This document shows positions 1 to 9,010 of a DNA stretch of 31,365 nucleotides, piece after piece. Below the pieces are notes generated by a model that saw only the letters and a list, made by a program, of their open reading frames with translations, made no database searches and was not told where the DNA came from. Numbering within the stretch: position 1 is the stretch's first letter; every line of letters begins with the position of its first letter. This DNA is from Planctomycetales bacterium. Lineage in GTDB: Bacteria; Planctomycetota; Phycisphaerae; SM23-33. Where the stretch lies: positions 1-31,365 of the forward strand of contig JAUVIQ010000006.1 in the NCBI GenBank assembly GCA_030592655.1, written 5' to 3'. A program made the position numbers and the translations under genes.

Positions 1-26
1 AGATTTTAATTCGAGTTTGCAACTTT

Positions 27-1178
27 TCAATTCTCCAATTCGCCTTTCTTGAGATATAGCGTTTGCGTCGGGAAGGCGAATTCGATTGCCTCTTCGTTGA
101 ACCGGCGGAGCAGTTCCATATTGAAATCGTGCGTGAATTCGAGGTAGTCCCACCACTCCGGCGGGGCGTACCAGTAATAGACGACGATATTCAGGCTGAC
201 GTCGTTGAATTCGTTGAAATATACCCGTCCGGGGTTGTCGGTGGGGAAGTGGCTTTTTCGGGCACCGAGCATTTCGCGAATAATCTCGACGGCGCGGGCG
301 ACCTTCTCCGGCGGGGTGTCGTAGGTAATCGTTACATTCAGGACGCGCTTGATGTAAGGACGACGGCTGACGTTCTCGACCGGCGAGTTGGCTACGACGG
401 AGTTGGGTATCGTAACCAGGTGCCCGGTGAGCGTTCGAACACGAGTCGAGCGAAAACCGACCTCCTCGACGATACCCTCGTGGTCGCCCATCCTGACTCT
501 TTCGCCCATCTGGAAGGGCCTGTCCGTGAAAATCGTTATCGAGCCGAAGAAATTGGCGAGCGTGTCCTTTGCAGCCAATGCGAACGCAAGACCGCCTATG
601 CCCAGGCCGGTCAGCAGCGTGCCGATGTCCCAGTGGAAAATATTCTGGGCGATAAACAAACCCGCAACAATGATTACGAATATGCGCAGCGTCTTGCGGA
701 TGATGGGGACTAACTGGTCGTCCAGTTGAGTATGCGTCTTTGAGGTCAATCGCAGGAGGAACACTTCCAGGACATCGACGAGGCGATAGACCGCCCATCC
801 GACGGCGATTACAATGATGGTTTTGCATACGGCTGTCCACAACCACAGAAAGTCTTTGGGAGCACCGGCGGCGTCGGTGAAGATGACGTTATCAAGATGC
901 ATGAACAACCTGGCTGAGTAAAGCCCCGCAGCGAAGATCAGCATAGCCAACGGTCTGGCGAGCGAACGGAGAATTGTTCCGGTAGTAACGAATCGTTGAT
1001 TCTGGATTAACCTTTGTCCCCGACGGAGGAGAGTGAAAGAGATAATCTTTCCGACGACAAATGTGGCCAGTAATACCCCCAGCAGCGCCGCCCATTGCCA
1101 GGCGGCGTTGTTGAGGAATTCGGCGTGGTACCAGACATCTCCGGCTGATTGTGTTGTTTGTGCGAGAGTTAATATCAT
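27..1178 (-). CDS. MscS-family small-conductance mechanosensitive channel
   Basis: Inner-membrane channel expected to open on membrane tension and release osmolytes. The 383-aa product has hydrophobic N-terminal segments (roughly residues 15-35, 60-80, 110-130, 165-180). These precede the classic MscS pore helix, rich in Gly and Ala (LLTGLGIGGLAFALAAKD), and then the beta-domain signature FFGSITIFTDRPFQMGERV and the conserved IPNS motif. The length fits a medium MscS protein. I chose the ATG at 1178 because AGGA lies 9 nt upstream (1188-1191). An in-frame TTG at 1256 would add 26 residues but has no ribosome-binding site. The gene is monocistronic within the window and points away from rny. 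It has no visible link to the ECF cluster. The family assignment is secure; the gating stimulus is inferred from the family. Confidence 0.93.
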   Translation of the reverse strand: MILTLAQTTQSAGDVWYHAEFLNNAAWQWAALLGVLLATFVVGKIISFTLLRRGQRLIQNQRFVTTGTILRSLARPLAMLIFAAGLYSARLFMHLDNVIFTDAAGAPKDFLWLWTAVCKTIIVIAVGWAVYRLVDVLEVFLLRLTSKTHTQLDDQLVPIIRKTLRIFVIIVAGLFIAQNIFHWDIGTLLTGLGIGGLAFALAAKDTLANFFGSITIFTDRPFQMGERVRMGDHEGIVEEVGFRSTRVRTLTGHLVTIPNSVVANSPVENVSRRPYIKRVLNVTITYDTPPEKVARAVEIIREMLGARKSHFPTDNPGRVYFNEFNDVSLNIVVYYWYAPPEWWDYLEFTHDFNMELLRRFNEEAIEFAFPTQTLYLKKGELEN

Positions 1179-1281
1179 TATGGTTGTTCCTGTAAAAATA
1201 AAGATAGCCTGTAATTCAGTTTGTGGGATTGTAACTTCCGGATGGGGCGAATACAACGCCCCGCGTTCTGGAAAAAGTATT

Positions 1282-1309
1282 TTGTGATTTAGGGGGTATG
1301 TGGTAAAAT
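1282..1309 (+). promoter_or_regulatory. Sigma70-type promoter in front of the 1315 structured RNA
   Basis: The -35 box TTGTGA (1282-1287) and -10 box TAAAAT (1304-1309) are separated by 16 nt. The predicted start, 6-7 nt downstream, falls at about G1315, exactly the first base of the long stem of the candidate RNA. This coincidence supports both calls. It is a prediction from consensus only. Confidence 0.5.
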
Positions 1310-1314
1310 AATGC

Positions 1315-1387
1315 GGACCGGGAATCGTCGGGGTGTCTTCACGCCCCTGCGAGAGAGGTCTCCCTCCGCCTCTCGGCTTCCCGGTCC
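1315..1387 (+). ncRNA. Candidate small structured RNA, three-way junction
   Basis: A perfect 10-bp closing stem (1315-1324 with 1378-1387) encloses two hairpins. P2 is 7 bp (1330-1336 with 1341-1347) with tetraloop CTTC. P3 is 6 bp (1350-1355 with 1370-1375), with an alternative register at 1353-1358 with 1369-1374. P2 contains one G-U pair (U1334, G1343) that would become an A-C mismatch in the opposite transcript, which favours the plus strand. A promoter places the start at the first base of the stem. Downstream there is only a short ATTTT, so a terminator is weak. I do not recognise it as tRNA, tmRNA, SRP, 6S or RNase P RNA. Function unknown. Confidence 0.42.
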
Positions 1388-1520
1388 ATTTTCCATATCG
1401 GCTTTATTCCGAGCGACATTCAATAAGGTATTTGCGAATTTTGGATTTTACAGTTTTTCACAACTACCCGTCTTGTAAGATGTTAGCAAATAGATGTCCG
1501 CTAAAAAGAGTAATTCGTAC

Positions 1521-1549
1521 TTGACGTGGCTATTATGACCGATTAATAT
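1521..1549 (+). promoter_or_regulatory. Sigma70-type promoter for the rny leader
   Basis: TTGACG (1521-1526) and TAATAT (1544-1549) are separated by the optimal 17 nt, with AT-rich DNA upstream. The predicted start at about 1556 gives a leader of about 470 nt before rny. No closer convincing promoter was seen for rny. Confidence 0.6.
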
Positions 1550-1555
1550 AGTATT

Positions 1556-2023
1556 AAGGATCGGGTCGTGGTGTTGTTTCCCGGACCGATCCATGGACAA
1601 GTAATAACAATGGACAGCTGAAGAGTATTGCGGCAGGGAAGTCGTACCAAGAGGTTTTTTCCCGCGGCAGGTGTTCGTGGTCGGCGAACGGTCGATTTTT
1701 CGGCACGCTGCTTTCGGGTCAGAAATTAAAGGCAGTTAACGTCATGACCGCATTGGTCAAAAATGTATCAGGATGTTGGAAATTTCCGGATGCGATTTAC
1801 AGGTATCCGGGTTTTCGCTCGACCGGCCGGGATGTCCCGGCGATAACGCTTTCGATGGAAGCAAATGCGTTCGTGTGCATCCGATTGACTGCATGAAATC
1901 ATTCTGACCTGGCGGTCCGGGGATAAAGCAACCCCCGAAGCCTCTGATCTGTAACACCCCTGCCGTGAATGTCGGTGCGCCGATGTTCGCCATACTCCCA
2001 GCCGGTATAAAAAGGATACGCCA
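1556..2023 (+). other. Long structured leader of rny or separate non-coding RNA
   Basis: This stretch has no plausible protein gene on the plus strand. It contains a series of hairpins. GGATCGG at 1558-1564 pairs with CCGATCC at 1586-1592, right at the predicted transcript 5' end. TGACC 1745-1749 pairs with GGTCA 1755-1759. CCGGAT 1786-1791 pairs with ATCCGG 1805-1810. GCCGGG 1826-1831 pairs with CCCGGC 1836-1841 around loop ATGT. It could be a regulatory 5' leader of rny or a free RNA processed from it. I see no known riboswitch or housekeeping RNA signature and no clear internal terminator. Confidence 0.35.
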
Positions 2024-3616
2024 ATGTACACCTATGCAATTCTTTCTCAGGTTCAGATAACCGGCGAAACGGTAGCGGTGATTTTGGTCAGTCTGGTTGT
2101 TGGTATTGTCGGTTCGATGGTAATTCGCGCACTTTTGGTCCGTCGTCAGGAAAAGGCGCTGGGTCAGGAAATCGAGGCCCGGCGCGCCGCTGCCGAAGCA
2201 GAGGCTGAACGCATCAAGGCCCAGGCCCAGGCGGAGGCAAAGAGCGAATTCATCACACGCCGAAACGAGTTCGACGCCGAAACCAAAACCGCCAGAACGG
2301 AACTTCGCAGCGAAGAAAAACGCATTTCCAAACGCGAAGACCTTATCAACCAGAAAATGGAGATGCTGGCGATAAAGGAGCGGTCCGCAGATGCGTCTGA
2401 AAGGGCAATAAAAGAACGCGAAAAATCTCTCGTCGCCAAGGACCGGCACCTCAACGAACTGATCGCCCAGCAGAAGAGCCAGTTATTGAAAGTGGCCAAC
2501 CTGTCGATGGAAGACGCGCGGAAAATCCTCCTGGAAGACGTCGAAAAAGATATAGAATCCGATGCAGCCCAGATAATCCAGCACCGATTGGAAGAGGCCA
2601 ACGAAACATCCGAGACGAAATCGCGCGAAATCGTTACGATGGCGATCCAGCGCTACGCCGCTGAACATACCAGCGAAGCCACAGTCTCGACAGTCAGCAT
2701 CCCCTCCGATGAGATGAAGGGTCGTGTTATCGGAAGAGAGGGAAGAAACATTCGCGCATTCGAGGCCGCTACCGGCGTTGACGTGATCGTAGATGATACG
2801 CCCGGCGTGGTCGTAATCTCGGCGTTCGACCTGGTCCGCAGGGAAGTCGCCCGCCTGTCGCTGGAGAAACTCGTTCAGGACGGGCGGATCCATCCCGCAC
2901 GGATCGAGGAACTGGTGGAAGAGACCCGCAAGGAAGTCAACCGGCGGATACAGGAAATAGGAAAGCAGACGGTAGTCGATGTCGGCGTTCGCGGAATACA
3001 CACCAAACTTATCAACCTGCTGGGTCGCCTGCAGTACCGGACAAGTTACGGGCAGAACGTTCTTCAACATTCGACCGAAGTCGCGTTCCTCTCGCGGATG
3101 ATTGCCGAGGAAATCGGCTTCGATGGAACGCTGGCGAAGCGGTGCGGGCTGCTTCACGATATAGGAAAAGCCGTCGATCACGAGGTCGAAGGTACGCACC
3201 CGCAGATCGGCGCGGACTTGTGCAAGCGGTACGGCGAGGCCGACGAGGTTATTGAGGCGGCTGCGGGGCACCACGGCGACATCCAAACGCGGTTCATATA
3301 CACTCCGATTGTCTCTGCCGCCGACGCGATAAGCGCGTCGCGTCCCGGCGCGCGCCGCGAAACGCTCGAGCGATACGTCAAGAGGCTGGAGAAACTCGAA
3401 GAGATCGCCGGAAAATTCGCAGGTGTCAAGCAGGCGTACGCCATTCAGGCCGGACGAGAGGTCCGCGTTATGGTCGATGCCGAAAACGTCGATGACCACC
3501 TGTCCGCCAAGGTCGCCCACGACATAGCCAAACGCATCGAGGAAGAGATGCAGTACCCCGGCGAAGTCAGAGTAACGCTCATCCGGGAAGTACGCTACGT
3601 TGAATACGCTCGGTAA
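2024..3616 (+). CDS. rny: Ribonuclease Y
   Basis: Membrane-anchored endoribonuclease that starts mRNA decay and processing. The 530-aa product has the family's usual length and domain order. An N-terminal membrane helix (about residues 14-37) is followed by a long charged coiled coil (about 45-215). A KH RNA-binding domain has the GxxG-type signature GRVIGREGRN (about 235). An HD phosphohydrolase domain shows QHS (about 350) and the metal-binding pair in LLHDIGK (about 381), and further on AGHHGD. The ATG at 2024 has AAGGA 7 nt upstream. It is transcribed alone; the leader before it is unusually long. tRNA-Ser lies just downstream on the opposite strand. The identification rests on clear family motifs. 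Confidence 0.97.
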   Translation: MYTYAILSQVQITGETVAVILVSLVVGIVGSMVIRALLVRRQEKALGQEIEARRAAAEAEAERIKAQAQAEAKSEFITRRNEFDAETKTARTELRSEEKRISKREDLINQKMEMLAIKERSADASERAIKEREKSLVAKDRHLNELIAQQKSQLLKVANLSMEDARKILLEDVEKDIESDAAQIIQHRLEEANETSETKSREIVTMAIQRYAAEHTSEATVSTVSIPSDEMKGRVIGREGRNIRAFEAATGVDVIVDDTPGVVVISAFDLVRREVARLSLEKLVQDGRIHPARIEELVEETRKEVNRRIQEIGKQTVVDVGVRGIHTKLINLLGRLQYRTSYGQNVLQHSTEVAFLSRMIAEEIGFDGTLAKRCGLLHDIGKAVDHEVEGTHPQIGADLCKRYGEADEVIEAAAGHHGDIQTRFIYTPIVSAADAISASRPGARRETLERYVKRLEKLEEIAGKFAGVKQAYAIQAGREVRVMVDAENVDDHLSAKVAHDIAKRIEEEMQYPGEVRVTLIREVRYVEYAR

Positions 3617-3706
3617 GACGGGAAAATCCGCAATCCGGCTTCGCCAAAAGGCTTCCGTCTCCGCTCCGCCGAGACAAGTCGCCGTGACAAGTCCCCAATT
3701 TGATAA

Positions 3707-3797
<91 letters not shown>

Positions 3798-3883
3798 GGG
3801 TTGTACGCAAATCTCTATCTAATAGGTACTTAAGCAAGCCGCCTTATTGTTACTCACATGCCGAACGACAAGTACAAACCACG

Positions 3884-3912
3884 ACAATACAGTCAAACGT
3901 CCCAGTTGTCAA
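3884..3912 (-). promoter_or_regulatory. Sigma70 promoter of tRNA-Ser
   Basis: On the minus strand, the exact consensus -35 TTGACA (3912-3907) and -10 TATTGT (3889-3884) are 17 nt apart. The predicted start at about 3877 leaves an 80-nt leader before the tRNA. The rest of 3617-4031 outside this promoter and the tRNA holds nothing else I can support. Confidence 0.7.
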
Positions 3913-4031
3913 GGACGTCTGCAACCATTTTCTCAACTACCAATATCAGAAGGCCAAGGGAAAAGAAAACACGATGTGTTGATTCGAAGATTGCCGTCGC
4001 GTGATACCGAAGCCACCGCCTTCCTGCGGCG

Positions 4032-7000
4032 TTACGATGCTTTCGGGCCGCCATTCGCCAAGGCCTTGCGTATTCGCTTGCCTAACCGTTTGATGTCCGC
4101 GTCATAGTCCTCGTCAATCCTCGGGAATGTGGACCTCATCCGGTTCAGAAACGATTGCGCCTGGGACCATTGCTTCTGATGTACCAGCAGATGCAAGTGC
4201 ATGTACATCCCGGTGAATCTGTGCTTTGGATCCTTCATCTCCGATAGTCGGCGATAACACGCCTCGGCTCGCTTGAGGTCATTTTGCCCCCAGGCGTCCT
4301 GCACCATTCCCATCAGCAGCAGCGCCAACGGGTCGTCGGCGTGCTCCTTGAGATGGGCTTCAAGCACATCCTCTGCCTCGTCGAACTTGCGCAGAGCCAG
4401 CAAGTACCTTGCCCGAGGTACAGCGGGGAGTTTAGCGATTGCCACGTCGCGCAGGCAAACGTACTGTTCGGAACGGATGGCCCGCCCGGCCTTCTTGGCT
4501 GCGGCCATGTATTCCTCGCGATCAATGAACCACATCGAGTAACAGCCGCCCATCCACAAGCCAGCCGGCGTCGCGATTGAGTATCCCGCCGAGACCGGGC
4601 GCATCAACGGGCCGTACCATCGCTTCTCTTGCGGATCGTAGAGCACGTGCTTGCCGGCGAACCACAGATAGCGTCCGTCACTGACAATCATGCTGCCGGA
4701 GGGCCACTCGCTCCTGGAGGGCGCTTCGCCCGGCACATCCAGCCTCGTTACGAGCCAGTGATCCCCGAATCCCGGCAACACCGCTGAACCGCCCGTGAAG
4801 ATGCGACTCTTGACCTTACCGGCGCGGTCCAGTTCCAGAATCCCGCCCGGAACCTGCACGAACAGCCGCTCACCAATCCGTCCGCAGTTGTGCTCGTAGC
4901 CGCTAACCCGCCGTTTCGGCCAGCCTTTGGCATGAACCCGGGGCAACTGGCGACGGTGGGGCTTATCGGCCAGAATGTTCTGTGTGAGTGCGAACCTGTC
5001 GAGTCCGCAGAGTTTGCCTTCGTGTTCCCATATTTCCCGGCAGGGGTAGTACAGGTAGATACGCTTGTCTCGGTTTTGTTTCTGCAGGATTCGGATCGTG
5101 CCGCTGGTTGGGTTGAAAGTGTAGCGGAACTTGATGAACCAGCCCCCAATGGTCTCCTCCCCGTAGCACAGCAGCAGTCCGTCCTTCCAATCATGAAGGG
5201 TGTACACGCCCCAGCAGGGCAGGCCCCTGGAGGGGTCGATGATCTCCCACTTCTTCGTTTTGGCGTCGAAGATCAGCAGGCCTGACTGTTTCGTCCCGAG
5301 GTAGAGTTTCCCGTTGATGAAGCGGGCGCAGAGCACATGGAGGGACTTGTGCACCTTCGGTTGTGGCAGCATCTCGAGGGTGTCCCATCCGACGACGATG
5401 TGTCCGTGACGGTTCTTTCGGCGGAGCCCCTTGCCTTTGGGACGACCTCGGTCGTCCAGCGGAATCCGCACAACCGTCGGTTCGAACCCCCCGTTCCAGC
5501 CAATCGTATTCGAGTTCTTGCATGCCACGACAGCATACAAGTATCCACCACCTGCACAGAGAGGCGACATCGGCCTGCTTGGGGTTCTTCCAGGTATGTA
5601 GTAGGCGATCTTTTGTGGTTCGTACAACTGCTTGCTGTGGTCATAAACCACGTACCGCCCCAGGTTGCCGAACCAGATGGTGCGAACTGGTTTCTGGGTG
5701 CTGTTGACCCAGTGGTCAAACTTTGCCATCGCCTTGGCGTCGTCCATCTTGATGAGCACCCTTCGCATGATGCGCAGCATGTCGGGCCGTTGCGACTGCT
5801 TCAGCTGCGGCGCGTTCGGGTCGTCAAGTTGCTTCTGTATGAACGCCACGAGTTTATGGGCGCGGCTGGCCCGGTCATCTTCGGCGGCCTGTTCGGCGGC
5901 GAGAAGGTGCATCCAGTGATGGCGGAAGACGGTGTTGCTCCGGGAGATTCGTCGGACCTTCTTCAACTGTGTCAGCTGTGACCGGACGCCGGTAAGGATA
6001 CCGTCGATCCACGCTTCCCGCCGGGCGCGGGATACGCCCGACTGCCTCATGCCGCGATACACGATAAGCAGAAAGCGCGGGCAACCCCGGCTGAGACGAC
6101 GCGGATCGCCCCGCGTGCTCATCTCGACCATTTGCTTCATGGCATCCAGCGGCACGCGAAGTTTCCGCGTGATGGGGACTTCCTGCCCTTTCCAGATGGC
6201 AAACAGAGGCGTCATTCGAACTCCCAGCCACGCACTATCCTGCACACCGGCGCTGCGATCTGCGTTTTGGGGAAATCGATTATTATAGTCCGCAGCCGCC
6301 AGAATCAGTTCGTGAACATCATCGTGGCCACTGTACTTTGTGAAATGGTGCCCGTAGAGATTCCACAGAAGACCGATGCGCTTGAATGCCGCCTCCTCGC
6401 AGAACGGGTCGAGTTTCAGCGCGGCGTTCACGTGTCCCAGTTTCGCCCGCAGGCGCTGCTCCAACGGCAGGTCGGACTGGACCTTCTCGGCCGCCTTTAC
6501 TTCCGTCAATGCCTGCTTGCGGCGAAGGGTCAGGTCGTCCAGCATCTTCCGGCCGGCTTCGGCGTCGATCTTTTTCAGTGCCGACGATAGTGCCTTCCAT
6601 GTCTTCTGCGCCAACGTATCGTAGTCGCGCACCGTCCCGGAAGATCGCTTCCAATCACCGGAGTAGTTACCTCCCCGTCGCAACCGAAAGGCCAGTTCAA
6701 TGGGTGTTTCCTGGAACGTGCGTCCTACGGCGTCGGACTCGGCAATGCGTAGTTCAAGGGTGGCGTCGGCCTGTGGAGTGAACTTCCGCTCGCCTGCTAA
6801 ACGGGCGAAGCCCACCAGGAGCAACAGGGCTTCCTCCTTGCTGGTACCGGCTTCGAGGTGCTCCACGAGCAGGATGTCCCTGGATGAGCGCAGCGCATCG
6901 CGAAACAGGTTTTCGAGGCGCAGGCCCAGCGATTCCATGCGAACCTGCGTCCGCTCGATGCCGGCGAGGCGCAGTTTCAGTCGTCCCTTCGCGGGCCTGT

Positions 7001-8570
7001 CGGACTTGCTCAGTCTCGCCGCCACGTCGCGGCAGAGTTCGTTCAAACGCGAGTCTTTGACCGGCCAGTCCATCCGCCATGTTCCCAGAGCGATACCCGT
7101 GGAGAGGTCCACCAGGCTTACGACGGCATGGGGCAGTAACTCGTCAGTCTGCACGCGGAGGCGGAGCATGGCATCGTAACTGCGTATCGGTTTGGAGGGC
7201 TTGGAGGACAGGCGCCGCTCCGCCAATACGCGATCCAGTTCGATCCGATTCACCACGCAGATTCGTCGGGAGCGTTCCAGGCGTTCGGCAACCTGATCGC
7301 ATATTCTCATCGCGCTGGCTTGGAGTTTGGCGTTTGCCACATGCGGTAATTTGGGTGGGAGGATGACGACAGTGGGCGCATCGGCTGGCAGGTCGTCCCG
7401 ACTCGGTATGGTCGTCGCCTTGGGCGTGTCCTGGGCCTTTGTCGTGGTTGGCTCGCGCACCGGTTCCAGCAGCTGCGGTTCTTTTTGTCCTTTCGGTCGT
7501 CTCCCGAATACTATCTGGCTCCGGTAGGCCCGCGGCGTGAATTTCATGGCCCACCACGGCACTGTCCTGGAGCACTGAATCCAGTGGGTTTCGTGAACCT
7601 TGACGAGTTGGAGTTTCGGTAGCGGACACAAGCCTTTGGGCCCAGTGCGCCCATACTCTCGAGCGACGCTGATGACGGGCGGATGCACCTGCCGGACTTT
7701 TTGTCCGGACCAGCTCGTTATGTCCAGTTTGAACGCGCAGAGGTGATCGCCGCCGAAACGCACACTCCGTACCCGGACCAGGTACACCTGCCGGCGGATT
7801 AACTCGACGCGCTGAAGTTTCGGCAAACCCTTGCTGCTGTCGGCCTTGGTCCCGCCGATTCGGCGGAGCAGCGCGTGACCGACGAGCCGCATGGCGGCGG
7901 TGTTGTTTTTGACACAGCCGGTTGGGAAAATCTCCGGCACAACCCGGAGGAAGGAAACATAACTGTATTTGGTGAGTTGTTTGGCAGGCCAGGGGTCGTT
8001 CGGCACCTCGCGAATCCGAAGCAGGACGAAGCGCAGCGGGTCGCGTTTTTCGCCGTGCTTCTCCAGCCACAACAGCACCCGATCCGGCTCGGCGGAGACG
8101 AGCATAGCGACCGCCTGCAAGTCGAGCCGGTCACGGCGGAATCGCTTCCAGGCCTGCGGCGTCAGCATATCCGCGTGCCTGGCATACAGGGCGCAAAGAC
8201 GCTTGCCGACCTTCGTTGTGCGGTATGCCGTGTCCAACGCCTCGACCACGTCCGCCGCCGCTTTCCGGACGTTCGGGTCCGTTTCATGTCGGGCAAACTC
8301 GATGATCCGCGCCTGCTTTCCGGCAGCGCCGGTACAGAGTTTCTTCACTGCGAGTTTTTGGGGCAAAGCCCGAAGCAGACGGTCCACCTGGCTGTCGGAC
8401 AGGGACGGCTTGAATAGCCGGGTCTCCAGCTTCCCCATGAGACTACTGTCCGTTGTCGGCACCGCACGCGCGCTGGTTGGAGCGGGAGGGTCGGCCTGCG
8501 AAAAGCCCGCCACGGTCGTCAGTAAAACCACTACACACCACATCCGGAACGACGCCAGTCTGATCCTCAT
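4032..8570 (-). CDS. Large exported protein: CsgG-like domains, beta-propeller, TPR
   Basis: The 1512-aa product has a Sec signal peptide (residues 1-25, cleavage after FSQA). After a HEAT-like helical stretch (about 50-200) and an unassigned part comes a CsgG-like domain (about 400-505). This has the pattern VVILPP followed by VVNRIELDRVLAERRL, seen in CsgG/FlgO-type envelope proteins. A second related domain follows (about 525-660), then a helical/TPR-like part (to about 980). A beta-propeller (about 990-1350) has blades of the LYLGTxxxGLLIFDxxxxxW type, like two-component-regulator propellers. C-terminal TPR-like helices cover 1355-1512. The ATG at 8570 is chosen over an ATG 36 nt upstream because AGGAGA precedes it. 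It is a full-domain paralogue of 18296-21556, has its own ECF-type promoter, and is divergent from 8927. Function unknown; I infer an extracytoplasmic envelope role. Confidence 0.85.
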   Translation of the reverse strand: MRIRLASFRMWCVVVLLTTVAGFSQADPPAPTSARAVPTTDSSLMGKLETRLFKPSLSDSQVDRLLRALPQKLAVKKLCTGAAGKQARIIEFARHETDPNVRKAAADVVEALDTAYRTTKVGKRLCALYARHADMLTPQAWKRFRRDRLDLQAVAMLVSAEPDRVLLWLEKHGEKRDPLRFVLLRIREVPNDPWPAKQLTKYSYVSFLRVVPEIFPTGCVKNNTAAMRLVGHALLRRIGGTKADSSKGLPKLQRVELIRRQVYLVRVRSVRFGGDHLCAFKLDITSWSGQKVRQVHPPVISVAREYGRTGPKGLCPLPKLQLVKVHETHWIQCSRTVPWWAMKFTPRAYRSQIVFGRRPKGQKEPQLLEPVREPTTTKAQDTPKATTIPSRDDLPADAPTVVILPPKLPHVANAKLQASAMRICDQVAERLERSRRICVVNRIELDRVLAERRLSSKPSKPIRSYDAMLRLRVQTDELLPHAVVSLVDLSTGIALGTWRMDWPVKDSRLNELCRDVAARLSKSDRPAKGRLKLRLAGIERTQVRMESLGLRLENLFRDALRSSRDILLVEHLEAGTSKEEALLLLVGFARLAGERKFTPQADATLELRIAESDAVGRTFQETPIELAFRLRRGGNYSGDWKRSSGTVRDYDTLAQKTWKALSSALKKIDAEAGRKMLDDLTLRRKQALTEVKAAEKVQSDLPLEQRLRAKLGHVNAALKLDPFCEEAAFKRIGLLWNLYGHHFTKYSGHDDVHELILAAADYNNRFPQNADRSAGVQDSAWLGVRMTPLFAIWKGQEVPITRKLRVPLDAMKQMVEMSTRGDPRRLSRGCPRFLLIVYRGMRQSGVSRARREAWIDGILTGVRSQLTQLKKVRRISRSNTVFRHHWMHLLAAEQAAEDDRASRAHKLVAFIQKQLDDPNAPQLKQSQRPDMLRIMRRVLIKMDDAKAMAKFDHWVNSTQKPVRTIWFGNLGRYVVYDHSKQLYEPQKIAYYIPGRTPSRPMSPLCAGGGYLYAVVACKNSNTIGWNGGFEPTVVRIPLDDRGRPKGKGLRRKNRHGHIVVGWDTLEMLPQPKVHKSLHVLCARFINGKLYLGTKQSGLLIFDAKTKKWEIIDPSRGLPCWGVYTLHDWKDGLLLCYGEETIGGWFIKFRYTFNPTSGTIRILQKQNRDKRIYLYYPCREIWEHEGKLCGLDRFALTQNILADKPHRRQLPRVHAKGWPKRRVSGYEHNCGRIGERLFVQVPGGILELDRAGKVKSRIFTGGSAVLPGFGDHWLVTRLDVPGEAPSRSEWPSGSMIVSDGRYLWFAGKHVLYDPQEKRWYGPLMRPVSAGYSIATPAGLWMGGCYSMWFIDREEYMAAAKKAGRAIRSEQYVCLRDVAIAKLPAVPRARYLLALRKFDEAEDVLEAHLKEHADDPLALLLMGMVQDAWGQNDLKRAEACYRRLSEMKDPKHRFTGMYMHLHLLVHQKQWSQAQSFLNRMRSTFPRIDEDYDADIKRLGKRIRKALANGGPKAS

Positions 8571-8624
8571 TCGTTCTCCTTGCCTCTTATGTGTTGATTT
8601 ATGCATTCACTCTTGGCTGTCAGA

Positions 8625-8651
8625 TTAGACGCTGCAGGGGCTGGATGTTTC
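8625..8651 (-). promoter_or_regulatory. ECF-type promoter of the 4032-8570 gene
   Basis: On the minus strand GAAAC (8651-8647) and CGTCTAA (8631-8625) are separated by 15 nt. Both boxes match the other four copies exactly, while the spacer is unrelated. The base before GAAAC is C instead of T. The -10 box lies about 55 nt upstream of the ATG at 8570. Confidence 0.65.
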
Positions 8652-8798
8652 GCACCCCGTCAAAAACTTTTGGCCTCAGTGGACACGAAATCGCACTCTA
8701 CACACGCAGCCGGAAATGAAACCGTGTCTTCCAAATTCTTAACCGCTATGGTAGCAGACGGATTCTACAGTGTAAAAATCCTGATGAAGAATCTATCC

Positions 8799-9010
8799 GT
8801 GAAACAAATCTGCGTCTGCGGCGTCTAAAATCATAAGGCGGCGTTTATATAATATTGGTACATTACATTGTCGCTGCAAACTTTACCCTACAATCGCGGG
8901 TGCAATTATTCAGGAGAACCGTCTTAATGAAATATCACAGCACAATCATCGCTCTGACACTGTTGCTGACATCCTCCCTCCCCGCCGAGACGACAACCCA
9001 ACCCGCCACG
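8799..9010 (+). repeat. Direct repeat, copy 1 (promoter, 5' UTR, signal peptide)
   Basis: About 212 nt closely match 16076-16286. The match runs from the ECF -35 box through the leader and ribosome-binding site to the end of the signal peptide codons. In the 84 nt after the ATG I count about 8 differences. The leader has a few substitutions and small indels. It looks like a segmental duplication that copied regulatory and export signals together. Both copies keep promoter-to-ATG distance within 1 nt. Confidence 0.85.
8800..8828 (+). promoter_or_regulatory. ECF-type promoter P1 (for 8927 gene)
   Basis: TGAAAC (8800-8805) and CGTCTAA (8822-8828) are separated by 16 nt, matching the architecture of SigW-like ECF promoters. 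The -10 box lies about 98 nt before the ATG at 8927. The divergent intergenic region 8571-8926 carries this promoter and the minus-strand one; I see nothing else in it. Confidence 0.7.

Noticed and set aside
7144..8070. 308-codon minus-strand frame
   Set aside because: An alternative frame inside the 1512-aa gene, of low-complexity composition, without a start signal.
8799..8829. A repeated 9-codon reading frame GTG to TAA (peptide MKQICVCGV) as a leader peptide
   Set aside because: The frame coincides with the ECF promoter boxes and spacer, lacks a ribosome-binding site, and is not kept at 8625-8651 or 28633-28660 where the boxes are conserved. The promoter explains it better.
8848..8853. 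TATAAT in the 5' UTR of the 8927 gene as a second sigma70 promoter
   Set aside because: No -35 box at the right distance, and the second repeat copy reads TATAGT at this place.
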